Below the pieces are notes generated by a model. It saw only the letters and a program-made list of their open reading frames with translations. It did not search any database and was not told the origin of the DNA. From a bacterium (lineage in GTDB: Bacteria > Cyanobacteriota > Vampirovibrionia > Gastranaerophilales > JAILCC01): a stretch of 64,000 nt of DNA. The translations under genes and the position numbers were made by a program. Location: assembly GCA_024680555.1 (NCBI GenBank), contig JAILCC010000019.1, forward strand, positions 1 through 64,000, given 5' to 3'. Numbering within the stretch: position 1 is the stretch's first letter; every line of letters starts with the position of its first letter. This document shows, one piece after another, positions 53,678 through 63,600 of the stretch.

Positions 53678-53923
53678 ATGACAACAATTTTTGGTATAAG
53701 ATTATCCGACAGAATAAACAATTCAACCGATTTGCAAAACCTGCTGACAGAATTCGGCTGCATTATAAAAACCCGCATTGGGCTTCATGACACATCATGC
53801 GGAGTGTGTTCGCCATACGGCATAATTCTTTTGGAAGTAGTAAAAAACGAAGAAAAAGTCAATGAATTCTTATGTGAATTGCAAAATTTAAAAGGTGTGA
53901 AATTTAATATAATGGAGCTCTAA
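53678..53923 (+). CDS. Small ACT-like regulator (TM1266/hydrogenase-regulator type)
   Basis: The 81-residue protein contains IKTRIGLHDTSCGVCSPYGIILLEVVKNEEKV in shortened form RIGLHDTSCGVCSPYGIILL and ends with LQNLKGVKFNIMEL. This pattern matches the small ferredoxin-like fold family that includes the putative iron-only hydrogenase system regulator. AGGAG precedes the start. No hydrogenase genes are in the window. The assignment is tentative. Confidence 0.6.
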   Translation: MTTIFGIRLSDRINNSTDLQNLLTEFGCIIKTRIGLHDTSCGVCSPYGIILLEVVKNEEKVNEFLCELQNLKGVKFNIMEL

Positions 53924-54028
53924 ATTTACAAAACTTAATCTTTTTGAACGAATTTTCAAGCATATTTGGCTATTTTAATGCTTTTCTTGCTTTTTTCACA
54001 TAGTGTGGTACATTATTGCTGATATACG

Positions 54029-54072
54029 ATATAACATTATCACATATTTATAGTACAATTATAGTGTTATAT
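54029..54072. promoter_or_regulatory. Inverted repeat upstream of the phosphorylase-like gene
   Basis: ATATAACA (54029-54036) and TGTTATAT (54065-54072) form an eight-base dyad spaced by 28 bases, 31 bases before the start codon. It is a possible operator or promoter-flanking site. Confidence 0.35.
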
Positions 54073-54102
54073 GCTCTAAGTTAGTTTAAAAAGGATAAGA
54101 AA

Positions 54103-55797
54103 ATGACATTACCAAAAGTTGCTTATTTTTCAATGGAGATGGCTCTTGACCAATCTCTAAGTACATACTCCGGCGGCTTAGGCTTCTTGGCAGGAAGCCA
54201 CATGCAATCAGCAGGCTATCTTGGTTTACCGATGGTCGGAGTAACTTTCTTGTGGTCTTTTGGCTATTATGACCAACGAATCGACCAAAACAACAATGTA
54301 GAAGTCGCTTACGTCAGAAAACATTATGACTTTTTAACCGATCCTAATATTATGGTTGATGTTGAAGTTTTCGGTAAAAACATTAAAGTCAAAGCTTTCC
54401 GTGTTGAACCGAAACTTTTTGGTACATGTCCTATATACCTGTTGACAACAGATATTCCCGAAAATGATGAAGAAGCAAGAAAAATTTCTCACCGCTTATA
54501 TGACGGAGATGAAAAAATCAGAATCAGCCAAGAAATTGTTCTCGGTATCGCAGGTGTAAGAGTTTTGTGGGCAGCAGGTTACAAGTTCGATGTCCTTCAC
54601 ATGAATGAAGGTCATGCTCTTCCTGCAGCATTTGAACTTTTAAGAAAATACAACGGAAACCTCGACAAGGTACAACAAAAAACAGTATTCACAACACACA
54701 CTCCTGTAGCCGCAGGTAACGAAGTACACAAAGTTGATTTACTGCATCAAGCAGGTTTCTTTGCCGGAGCATCAAGAGAAACGGCTGTTCATTTGGGCGG
54801 AGAAGATTTCTCATTAACAGTTGCAGCTCTCAGAATGAGCCGTATTGCAAATGCCGTTTCACAGCTTCACGGCTTGGTTGCCAATAAAATGTGGGAATGG
54901 GTTGACGGCAAATGTCCTATTACCGCTATTACAAACGCAGTAAATCTTCACTACTGGCAAGACAAGAGAATTAGAGATGCACAAACAGGTCAAGACCTTT
55001 TGAATGCAAAACTTGAAATGAAAAAAGAACTCTTTAAATATATCTCAAGCAACACAGGTAAAATGTTTGATCCAAACGTTCTTACTATCACCTGGGCAAG
55101 AAGATTTGCCGATTACAAACGTGCTTGGCTTATTTTAATGGACAGAGACAGAATTTCAAAACTATTAAATGAAAATAAAATTCAACTTATTTTTGCCGGA
55201 AAATTCCACCCGGATGACACAATGGGCAGAGAAATGTTTAACAAAATTCTGCACCAATCCACGGAAATGAAAAACGTTGTTGTTCTGCCTAACTACGAGC
55301 TTGAACTCAGCGCACTTCTCAAGAGAGGTACGGATGTTTGGTTGAACACTCCGCTTCGTCCGTTTGAAGCATCAGGTACATCAGGTATGTCAGCCAATAT
55401 GAACGGCGCTATTCACCTTTCAATATATGACGGTTGGACAGTAGAAGGTACATTTAACGGCATAAACGGATACTCTGTCGAATACCCCGGATTGGATGAT
55501 GATATTCCTTGGGAAGAAAGACACTGGAAAGACCATGAATATATTATGAACGTTATAGAAACGGATATCATTCCTACATACTATGAAAACAAAGACAGAT
55601 GGGCAAGATTGATGAGACAAGCCGTCAGAATTTCAGAAGGCTACTTCAATTCTGACAGAATGGTAATTGAGTACTATAACAGATTATATCGTCCTATTGC
55701 ACACAGAAATAGTTCAAACCCCGAATATGATGACGAGGAACTAATATCAGAAGATGGTGCAAACCTTGATGCTTGGACATACTCAAATATTAAATAG
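54103..55797 (+). CDS. Alpha-glucan phosphorylase-family enzyme with atypical PLP site
   Basis: The 564-residue protein resembles the short alpha-glucan phosphorylase family (GT35): YFSMEMALDQSLSTYSGGLG, FDVLHMNEGHALPAAFELL, TVFTTHTPVAAGNEVH, TWARRFADYKRAWL, FAGKFHPDD and WLNTPLRPFEASGTSGM. Where family members carry the cofactor-binding lysine (GTSGMK or GTGNMK) this sequence reads GTSGMSANMNGA, with serine near residue 429. A classic PLP-dependent phosphorolysis is therefore uncertain; a glucosyltransferase role is possible. It is smaller than usual phosphorylases. AAGGATAAG precedes the ATG, and a strong terminator follows. Confidence 0.85.
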   Translation: MTLPKVAYFSMEMALDQSLSTYSGGLGFLAGSHMQSAGYLGLPMVGVTFLWSFGYYDQRIDQNNNVEVAYVRKHYDFLTDPNIMVDVEVFGKNIKVKAFRVEPKLFGTCPIYLLTTDIPENDEEARKISHRLYDGDEKIRISQEIVLGIAGVRVLWAAGYKFDVLHMNEGHALPAAFELLRKYNGNLDKVQQKTVFTTHTPVAAGNEVHKVDLLHQAGFFAGASRETAVHLGGEDFSLTVAALRMSRIANAVSQLHGLVANKMWEWVDGKCPITAITNAVNLHYWQDKRIRDAQTGQDLLNAKLEMKKELFKYISSNTGKMFDPNVLTITWARRFADYKRAWLILMDRDRISKLLNENKIQLIFAGKFHPDDTMGREMFNKILHQSTEMKNVVVLPNYELELSALLKRGTDVWLNTPLRPFEASGTSGMSANMNGAIHLSIYDGWTVEGTFNGINGYSVEYPGLDDDIPWEERHWKDHEYIMNVIETDIIPTYYENKDRWARLMRQAVRISEGYFNSDRMVIEYYNRLYRPIAHRNSSNPEYDDEELISEDGANLDAWTYSNIK

Positions 55798-55816
55798 GCA
55801 AAATCCAAATAAAACA

Positions 55817-55852
55817 GAAACAGAAACGGTATTTTATCGTTTCTGTTTCTTT
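55817..55852 (+). terminator. Terminator of the phosphorylase-like gene
   Basis: The 12-base perfect stem GAAACAGAAACG/CGTTTCTGTTTC with a 9-base loop is followed by TTT. Confidence 0.8.
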
Positions 55853-55904
55853 ATATACAGATTTATGTTATTATTAAAGAAAATAGTTAGGTAAAGAGGG
55901 AAAT

Positions 55905-56240
55905 ATGACGCAATATAGAAGATGGTATGACAATGATCCTGTTCTTAAAGAAGCACTTGAACTTTTATCAATGGCAACGGATGATGAAAAAGATGAAGCT
56001 ACAAGGTTTTTATTAAATCTGCAAAATGAAGTGGCAAAAGATGTAATAGAAAGCTTATATGAACAAATAAAAGGATACCAGGAACATGGAAATCGCTGGT
56101 ATGACAAGGATCCTGTCATGTTAAAAAGCGTAGAATTGTTACGTGTTGCTCCGCCAAATGTTCAACGCAAGGCGGCAAAAAAACTCCTTTCTACCTTATA
56201 CAAAGACAGAGAAGACATCGAAGAAAAACAAAATGACTAA
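55905..56240 (+). CDS. Small protein with an internal duplication
   Basis: The 111-residue helical protein has two copies of one unit: RWYDNDPVLKEALELLSMA (about 6-24) and RWYDKDPVMLKSVELLRVA (about 64-82), each followed by a charged helix (EATRFLLNLQNEV; RKAAKKLLSTLYK). No known function. AGAGGG precedes the start. Its stop overlaps the folE2 start (ATGACTAA), so it is translationally coupled to that gene. Confidence 0.75.
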   Translation: MTQYRRWYDNDPVLKEALELLSMATDDEKDEATRFLLNLQNEVAKDVIESLYEQIKGYQEHGNRWYDKDPVMLKSVELLRVAPPNVQRKAAKKLLSTLYKDREDIEEKQND

Positions 56241-57039
56241 AACTCTTACTGATATACAAAACATGAATGATTCAAGGGGAGTGGAAATACAAAAAGTCGG
56301 CGTTAAGAATGTCGAAATTCCTCTTTGCGTTCAGCGAAAAAATGATACCGACCAAATTGTAAGCGCAAAAGCTCGCCTTAGCGTATCTTTGCCTCACAAT
56401 TATAAAGGTACGCACATGTCTCGTTTTATAGAAATATTATCCGAATGGGAACAAAAAAAACTTTTGGGGATAGACATAAAGGGCTGCCTCATTGATATGT
56501 GCGAAAAGCTGAAAGCCAAAAAAGCCGAAATAAAATTTGAATTCAAATACTTTATCCGCAAAGCTGCACCCGTGAGCAAAAAGAAGTCCTTAATGGGATA
56601 TGATTGCTCATTCAAAGGAGTTTATAAAAAAGCGGGAGAATACAAATTCATACTTGGAGTAAAAGTTCCTATAACAACACTTTGTCCGTGCAGCAAGGAA
56701 ATTTCCGACTACGGCGCACATAACCAAAGAGCTATTGTCTCCGTAAATATAAGCTATGATGAAGAAAACATTATATGGCTTGAAGATTTAATTGAAATGA
56801 TAGAAAGCTGCGCAAGTTCGCCGCTATATCCCCTGCTGAAAAGAGCGGATGAAAAATACGTAACGGAACACGCATATGATAATCCAAAATTCGTCGAAGA
56901 TGTGCTTAGGGATGTTGTCCTAAAATGCAGAGCTCATGAAGGAATAAAATGGTTTGAAGTTGATATTGAATCAATAGAAAGTATTCACAATCACAGTGCA
57001 TGGGCATATCAAAAAGAAAGTAAGGAACTTACGGAGTAA
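56233..57039 (+). CDS. folE2: GTP cyclohydrolase FolE2 (GCYH-IB)
   Basis: The 268-residue protein matches the FolE2 family: VGVKNVEIPLCVQ, ARLSVSLPHNYKGTHMSRFIE, the catalytic-cysteine block VPITTLCPCSKEISDYGAHNQR, and IESIHNHSAWAY near the end. It converts GTP to 7,8-dihydroneopterin triphosphate for folate or queuosine synthesis. FolE2 tolerates metals other than zinc. The start at 56233 (MTKTLTDIQ) overlaps the previous stop; a longer frame would run through that gene. Confidence 0.94.
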   Translation: MTKTLTDIQNMNDSRGVEIQKVGVKNVEIPLCVQRKNDTDQIVSAKARLSVSLPHNYKGTHMSRFIEILSEWEQKKLLGIDIKGCLIDMCEKLKAKKAEIKFEFKYFIRKAAPVSKKKSLMGYDCSFKGVYKKAGEYKFILGVKVPITTLCPCSKEISDYGAHNQRAIVSVNISYDEENIIWLEDLIEMIESCASSPLYPLLKRADEKYVTEHAYDNPKFVEDVLRDVVLKCRAHEGIKWFEVDIESIESIHNHSAWAYQKESKELTE

Positions 57040-57045
57040 TACCCG

Positions 57046-58131
57046 GTGAAAAAGCTACTGTTTGATGCAAATTTCAAAAAAGATATGATAGGACAGCAAT
57101 TAACTTTCAGGTTGATAAATGCCTGCAAAAGCATTGTTCCGGACTGCGTTTTTGAAGGTATAGCACAATACCCGACAAAAGAAAAAATTCCTGAAAATGT
57201 TAAAATATACCGAAGCATAAATATGCTGGGCATTGACAGTCTTTGGTACGCAACCGTACCCGCACTCAATGCACTTATAAGTAAAGATGAACCGTTTTAT
57301 TTTCCGATGGGAAATATTCCGGGACTTATGCCCTCAAATACTCCTGTCATATCCTTGGTCAGAGATATTCTACCCCTTGATGCAATAAAAGATGAAGATT
57401 TATTGAAAAAATACAAACGGAAGCTTCAAACCGACATAAATCGTTCCGACTTGATTTTTGTCCTGAATGACAACATAAAAAACAGACTGACTCAAGAATT
57501 TTTATTTTTAAATGAACCGGTCGTGCTGAATTTTGCATCACTTATTCCCGCAGAATACCTTGATTTACCAATGGCGAGATTAAACGAAAAATATTTCTTT
57601 GTAGATGTCGAAAATGTTTCCCCTACAGGACTAAGCGAACTTTTAAAAGTATTCATATATTCTCAAATGAAAGACAGAAAGGCAACAAAATTATATCTTT
57701 CCGGAAAATTGAGAGTCGCAACTAACGAACTTTTAATCAATTTGGAAGTTGCAAGAAAAGTTGGAGTAATAAGGGAATACAAAAACCTGACTTCAGAACA
57801 ACGTTCAATGCTTCTGCGTGGCGCATTGGCTGCAATTTTACCGACAAAAGTTGATGTTATGCCTTTTGCACATCTTGATGCAATGAAATGCTCTTGTCCC
57901 GTTGTAACCGATGCAATGCCATCCATAATGGAAATATGCGGCGATGCCGTCATATATGCGGATATTTCCGAAGCAGAAAGTTTTAAAGTGCTGCTTTTGC
58001 GCCTTGAACAAGATGAAGCATACAGAAATGAATATATATACAAAGGTCTGTGCCGAGAAAAAAATTACTCATGGGATAAATCCGCACAGGTATTTATAGA
58101 GAGCATAGACCGTCTATATACGGAAGAATAG
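57046..58131 (+). CDS. Glycosyltransferase (GT4-like)
   Basis: The 361-residue protein starts at GTG with GGAG upstream, six bases after folE2. It has the GT-B C-terminal pattern KYFFVDVENVSPTGLSELLKVF, RGALAAILPTKVDVMPFAHLDAMKCSCPVVTD and AVIYADISEAE, with a conserved Glu-like position replaced by Asp/His (MPFAHLD). The N-terminal half is divergent. Donor and acceptor are unknown. Confidence 0.75.
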   Translation: MKKLLFDANFKKDMIGQQLTFRLINACKSIVPDCVFEGIAQYPTKEKIPENVKIYRSINMLGIDSLWYATVPALNALISKDEPFYFPMGNIPGLMPSNTPVISLVRDILPLDAIKDEDLLKKYKRKLQTDINRSDLIFVLNDNIKNRLTQEFLFLNEPVVLNFASLIPAEYLDLPMARLNEKYFFVDVENVSPTGLSELLKVFIYSQMKDRKATKLYLSGKLRVATNELLINLEVARKVGVIREYKNLTSEQRSMLLRGALAAILPTKVDVMPFAHLDAMKCSCPVVTDAMPSIMEICGDAVIYADISEAESFKVLLLRLEQDEAYRNEYIYKGLCREKNYSWDKSAQVFIESIDRLYTEE

Positions 58132-58172
58132 CAAAACAATCTTAACCATTTTTAATTTTTAAACACATATTG

Positions 58173-58184
58173 TATAATGACCGT
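58173..58184 (+). promoter_or_regulatory. -10 box placed for a leaderless transcript
   Basis: TATAAT at 58173-58178 puts the expected transcription start on the A of the ATG at 58185. No Shine-Dalgarno is present. The -35 region is weak. Confidence 0.5.
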
Positions 58185-59168
58185 ATGTTAAATGTAGTTA
58201 TAGTAGGCACAGGTGAAATGGCGAGTTCGCTTCTTTTGGGGATAAAAGAAGCAGGACACAATGTAGTCGGTTTTTTCAGGAGAGAAAGTTTATCAAAAAT
58301 GCCGCTAAGAAAAGCATTTCTTGATTTTTTTGCCCCAAGTGACTTTTATATGCTCGCAAAAAACTACAAAATTCCCGAAATCAAAGCTCACAGCGTAAAT
58401 TCGGAAAAGTTTCGACATAGCGTGCGCAAGCTTCACGCCGATGTAGTTTTGGTAGCAACCTGGGGAGAAAAATTGTCACAAAAAACAATAAATACCCCAA
58501 AACTTGCCTGCATAAACTGTCATCCATCCATGCTCCCCGCATACAGAGGTCCTAATCCTTATATGGCGGCTATATGCAACGGAGAAGATAAAACCGGCAT
58601 TACATTTCATCTTATGGATACAGGTTATGACACCGGAGCAATATTGTTGCAAAAAGAAGTTCCCATTCTCCTGTCAGATAACGGTTATACCTTGAAACTC
58701 AGATGCGCACAAACCGCAAGATGCGCATTGAAAGAACTTCTCGACGGAGTGGAAAACGGCTCACTTGTCCCCATAGAACAAGACGAGTCCCAAGCATCAT
58801 ATTATTCAGGAATTACAAATAAAGATATCTACATAGATTTTTCGATGGATGCAACCGATATTTATAACAAGGTCAGAGGCTTTGAGCCGTGGGCATCTTG
58901 TTATTTAAGGGTAAATCGGCAGTTTTTAAAAATCGGTCATGCCAAAGTCATAGACCTCAGGCTGAATGAGTTTTTTGTAAAAAACAAAAAATATCGCATG
59001 CCCGACGTTATGCCAAACATTAATTCCGGCAAAATACTTGCCAGAGGCTCGAATTGGATGCTTTGCACTACAACTGAACCTAATAAAGCAATTTTGTTAT
59101 ATAACTTAAAATTATACGGTTTTTGTAAACAATTCTTAACAAAAAGCTTAATATATTCACTTAAATAG
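58185..59168 (+). CDS. Formyltransferase-family protein (Fmt-like)
   Basis: The 327-residue protein has the N10-formyl-tetrahydrofolate-dependent formyltransferase core. This comprises LNVVIVGTGEMASSLLLGI, ADVVLVATWGEKLS, CINCHPSMLPAYRGPNPY (catalytic Asn and His) and TFHLMDTGYDTGAILLQ (catalytic Asp). A C-terminal domain has IYNKVRGFEPWASCYL. It could be methionyl-tRNA formyltransferase or a sugar amine formyltransferase. The ATG at 58185 is preferred to a TTG five codons upstream, which overlaps the -10 box. Confidence 0.8.
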   Translation: MLNVVIVGTGEMASSLLLGIKEAGHNVVGFFRRESLSKMPLRKAFLDFFAPSDFYMLAKNYKIPEIKAHSVNSEKFRHSVRKLHADVVLVATWGEKLSQKTINTPKLACINCHPSMLPAYRGPNPYMAAICNGEDKTGITFHLMDTGYDTGAILLQKEVPILLSDNGYTLKLRCAQTARCALKELLDGVENGSLVPIEQDESQASYYSGITNKDIYIDFSMDATDIYNKVRGFEPWASCYLRVNRQFLKIGHAKVIDLRLNEFFVKNKKYRMPDVMPNINSGKILARGSNWMLCTTTEPNKAILLYNLKLYGFCKQFLTKSLIYSLK

Positions 59169-59333
59169 AACTTTCCTTATAAGCCGAAAACCCCATATAT
59201 ATCAGGCATTTTAAGGCAAACAACAATGCGTCGCCACTTTACATTTCTTCACAAATATATGGCAAAAATTAAAGTTTTCCTTAAAGACATCCGATAACAA
59301 TACCACAAGAACGAAATTCGGAGGTCGAACCAA

Positions 59334-60341
59334 ATGGGTTTATCAGCAACACAAATGAGATTTTTGATGGTGACGGCACGCAAGTCCAACGTCGAATATC
59401 AAGGTCAACAGATTAACCAAGCAAGAACAGCTCTTGCAAACCAATCTGCAGATTTGTTTGCTGAGTTGATGAGCTTGAAAGCGCCAACAGCACCGTCAAT
59501 TTATCAATATGTAATCAACCCTACACCCAATCCCACAATCGATTGGAGAGACGATAGCACTTGGCCGCTCAACGAAACAGATGCCAAAAACTTTATGGTT
59601 TACTACGCAGGTAACGAACCATACTTTGAAGATTTTGCAATCCCTCAACTTATTAAAAACGAAGACGGCTCTCGCTACTTGAGAACTTATCTTGGCAAAG
59701 ATGAAAACGGAAAAGCAATTTACGAAGACAAAAATGTAGAAGATGACGATGAATTAAATTACACTACATACTTCGAAAAGAAAACAGGCAAAGATAGTGT
59801 CGGTAACGATGTCAAATACTTCTCCATACACGTAAATGAAAATGCTAACTTTGGTTATGATATAGAAACCGGCAGATTTACCGGTGAAAACGAAAGCGTA
59901 AGAGAAGTTGACTTGCCTAAATGGGCGCAAGCATACAACCTTGCAAGAGTACAATATGAAACATATTCAAAACCTAAAAAAGAAGCAACATATACTGAAG
60001 ACTTTTTCAACGATACTTCTGCAGATGGTTATGAAGCAAACAAAGATGTGCCTATCAGATTAAAAGAAGAAGTACAATCTTACGACTCAACCGCAACAAT
60101 TTCATACAACCAAGCGCAATATGATGCAGCAATGGCAGAATATGAAAAAGACCTTGAGGAATACGAAAGAACTTGCGACCAAATCAACGCTAAGACTGAC
60201 GAAATTCACGAGGCAGACAAAAAACTTGAATTACAATTGAAGCAATTAGATACAGAACAAGAAGCAATTCAAACAGAATACGAAGCCTTGAAGAAAGTTC
60301 TTGAAAAGAACATTGAAAACACTTACAAGACATTCGGTTAA
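59334..60341 (+). CDS. Coiled-coil protein of unknown function
   Basis: The 335-residue protein begins MGLSATQMRFLMVTARKSNV, then EYQGQQINQARTALANQSADLF, an amphipathic helix. The middle is acidic and Tyr/Asn-rich, and the C-terminus is a coiled coil (KKLELQLKQLDTEQEAIQTE) ending KNIENTYKTFG. There is no signal peptide. Helical N- and C-termini around a variable middle recall flagellin- or type III-like secreted proteins, but no homology can be claimed. GGAGG precedes the ATG. Confidence 0.75.
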   Translation: MGLSATQMRFLMVTARKSNVEYQGQQINQARTALANQSADLFAELMSLKAPTAPSIYQYVINPTPNPTIDWRDDSTWPLNETDAKNFMVYYAGNEPYFEDFAIPQLIKNEDGSRYLRTYLGKDENGKAIYEDKNVEDDDELNYTTYFEKKTGKDSVGNDVKYFSIHVNENANFGYDIETGRFTGENESVREVDLPKWAQAYNLARVQYETYSKPKKEATYTEDFFNDTSADGYEANKDVPIRLKEEVQSYDSTATISYNQAQYDAAMAEYEKDLEEYERTCDQINAKTDEIHEADKKLELQLKQLDTEQEAIQTEYEALKKVLEKNIENTYKTFG

Positions 60342-60468
60342 TAAATAACATGCCGGCTAGAGGTGCCGTGCACTGCGATAAATACCAAAGCACAACATGT
60401 CAAGTTGAACATGTTTTAAAATCCAAAAGCAAAACTAACGATACTAATTTATATTCGACCTCCTTTTC

Positions 60469-60496
60469 AAGTCAACCAAGCGTTGACTTTTTTTTT
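60469..60496 (+). terminator. Terminator downstream of the coiled-coil gene
   Basis: The stem AAGTCAAC/GTTGACTT with loop CAAGC is followed by a nine-base T-run. Confidence 0.85.
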
Positions 60497-60654
60497 GCGG
60501 ATTTCGGCAAGGCTGACTGACCGAAGGGAAGGAATGCCGTCTCAGTGAGGAGAGTTATGAAGTGAAGTTTTTACAAAGTAAAAACGGAATGAAATTCAAA
60601 CTCTACGAACTGCCGATAATCCAAGAAGCGGATTTCGGCAATGCTAACTGACCG
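60497..60654. repeat. Pair of 27-base direct repeats
   Basis: GCGGATTTCGGCAAGGCTGA... at 60497-60523 recurs at 60628-60654 with two base differences. A shorter relative (GATTTCGGCAGACTGA) is present near 34253. No gene was seen between 60342 and 60696, which separates two convergent genes; apart from the terminator and this repeat nothing else is assigned. Confidence 0.6.
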
Positions 60655-60696
60655 TAAGTAATGTCAAAGTAATGATTATAAAGCCAGTTCTAAAGA

Positions 60697-63600
60697 TTAT
60701 GCTTTAAGCATTTTCTTTTGGTCATCATTGCCTTCAGAAGCGGTTTCTGTAGAAGAAGCATCATCTGTTGTTGAAGCTTCAGCTGATTCGGAAGTTTCTT
60801 CAGTTTCTTCTGATTCTTGGGTTTCTTCGGATTCTTCTGTTTCTTCTGTTTCTTCGGATTCTTCTGTTTCTTCTGTTTCTTCTTCTTCCTCAGTTTCTTC
60901 TACTTCTTCATCTTCTTTAACTTTATTATCTTTCTTATCGTCTTTCTTAACTTCTTTATCTTCTTTATTTTCAGAAATTGTCATGCCATTAGAAGTAGAG
61001 CCACCTTTAGCAGAATCAGTATTTGCTAACGAAATACTGTTGTCTGATGTATCTGTTGTATCTGCTTCTGCATCTGATGAAACATCACTTACATCTTGTG
61101 CCGTTGCAGCAACATCTTCAACACCATTATCTTGAACAGTTAATTGAGAAGCATCACCTGATTTTGCAATCTTTTCTGCATCAGTCATTGCTGCTTCTTC
61201 TCTTTCAGCACCGCTTTTAGCAACGCTTGAAGCTTTTTCTACATCAGCACTAGCATCTTGCGCAATTTGTTCTTGTTCTTCTTTTTCGGATAACACATTT
61301 TCTTTTTCTGATTCTAAGGAACTTACTTCAGATTTTAATTCAGAAGCCTTTGAAGATTCAGCTGATGCTTCGCTTGCAGCAGCTGATGCATCGGACGCCG
61401 CATTTTTAGCTTCATTTGCAGTACTTGATGTTCCGGAAGTTGCAGTATTATTTGCAGAAGTACCAACATTAACAGTTTTTTCACCTTTTTCGGTACTTGT
61501 TAAACCTACAGCCATAAGTGCACCACCAGCTGCCATCAACTCAACACCAATACCCATTGTACTCGTCATTGCTGCATAACAAGTACTTGCCATTGACGCA
61601 CAAAATGCACCTGCAGCTGAAGCAGCCCCTGCAAGAGAGAAACTTTTAGCCGCATCACCTTGTGCTGCTCCTGCATTTGCTCCGTTTTCAACACCAGCTA
61701 CATCAGCAGCTTCCGCCCCAGGTTCAGATGTTCCCAATGAAGGTACATCTAGAGAGTGTAAAGTTGCTCCAGTACTAAGACATCCGACTTCCAAAGCTTC
61801 AAAATGAGCACTTAACTGTTCATCCGTCATGCCTTCTGTTTCATCTACAGTCGCTTCTGCATTATTTGCCGCAGCATCTGCAGTTTCTTCAGCTCCGGCT
61901 TTACCAAAATCACATGCCATTCCTATTGCAACGCCACCACCTGCCATTAGCAAACCTCCACCTGCAGTTTCGACAGTACCCATTGTTGTCATTTCTTTAC
62001 CTGTAGAAACAGTTTTTGTTGCATTCGCACCTGCTTGGTTGTATGTTGCATTTGCCTTTGACATTTGATTCGATATTTGCGTAGATAAAGATTCTTTTTG
62101 TGCTGCAGCTTGAGCTTTTGATTCTGCATTTTCAGCTGCAGACTGTTTAGCTGAAATTTGTTCATCTATATTTGATGCTTTATTTGCTAAATTTTCAGCA
62201 TTTGAATTTGCATTTTCTGCTTTTTCAGATGCAGCTGAAACCTCTTCATTTGCTTGAGCAACTTGTTCAGCGGCTGCTGCTTTTTCTGCATTTATTGTTT
62301 CAAATGCTGCTTGAACTTGGGAAACTTTTTCTCCTGCATCTTCTTGTTCATCAGCTTTTTCTTTTTGGTCTTTCGCTTGAGATTCTTGAGCGTCTTTATT
62401 TTCTTTTGCTTGCGCATCTTGTTTATCTTTTACTTCATCTTGTTGATCCTTTTGCGCTGCTTGAGCTTTCTCTTGTTGATCTTTTTGAGATGCTTGCGCT
62501 TTATCATTTTGTTCTTTTTGAGCATCTTTTGCATTAGCTTCTTTAGACTGTTGTTGCTTTTTAGCTTTTTCTTCAGCTTCAGCTTGTAAAGCCTTTGTAT
62601 CTGCTGATTTGGTATCAATTTTATCTTTTTTCACATCTACAGAATTTGCAGAATAAGACTCACCTGATGCAGAGGATGAACTTGCTGATGCAGAAGTAGA
62701 AACACCATCAGCAGAACCTGATTTTGCTTGTGCTTTTTCATTGTTTGCTCTTTGCAACAATGTTTGTGTCTTATTGGTATCGTTTTGTCCTTTAGAAACT
62801 TTCTCATTTCCCTGAGATTGGGTCATTTTAGCTTCTGATTTTTGCGCTTTGCTTTTTTGATTTTGTATCTTTCCTTTTTGAATCTTTCCATTATTTTTTG
62901 ATTGATCTCTGTTTGCATCAGATTCCAAAGATGCTTGATTATTTGCATTTTCGTTAACTTGTTCTGCGGCAGAATTTGCTTGCATTGTGGAATCGTCGGC
63001 AGACTTTTCGGCACTATCACCAGCTGCATCACTTTCTTTTCCACACTTGTCTACTGAACTTGGATCATCAGAATCTACATCAGTATCAACATCTGCTTCA
63101 AAATCCAATGTTCCGTATTTTGTATCAGAATGTAAATCTTGAGTAAAATTGCCGCCACCGGCAACTACACCTACTGGAGAATTTCCTGCTGCGTTTTGAG
63201 CTTTCTGGGTATCTTGTGCAGAAAATTCAACATTTAAACCGCTTTGCAAAGTTTTAACAGCGCCAATTAAATCATTTGCGCTGATGTCTGATGCAGCTGC
63301 ACCGTTATTTGCTTGACCTATATTTTTGAAGTTATTTGTAACTTTAGAAACTGTTGCATCATCAAGTTTGTCTGCAACTTTTTTATCATCTTGTTCAAAA
63401 GAAGACTTGTTTTGTTGATATGTTGTTTGAATTTTGTCTTTTAATTCAGAATCATTGTTTGTATTTTTTGCTTTATTTTGTTCATCTTCAGCTGAGTTAG
63501 CTGCACCTGCTTTTTGAGTCAAAGAACCAAAAGTGGTTGTTTGATTGTTAGCAGCTGCAGTTTTGTTAGTTAATGAACCGAATGTAGTAGTTTTGTTTGC

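Noticed and set aside
60817-62589. Plus-strand Phe/Leu/Ser-rich frames opposite the large low-complexity gene
   Set aside because: They are the antisense of Glu/Lys/Gln repeats; the minus-strand frame is continuous and coherent.
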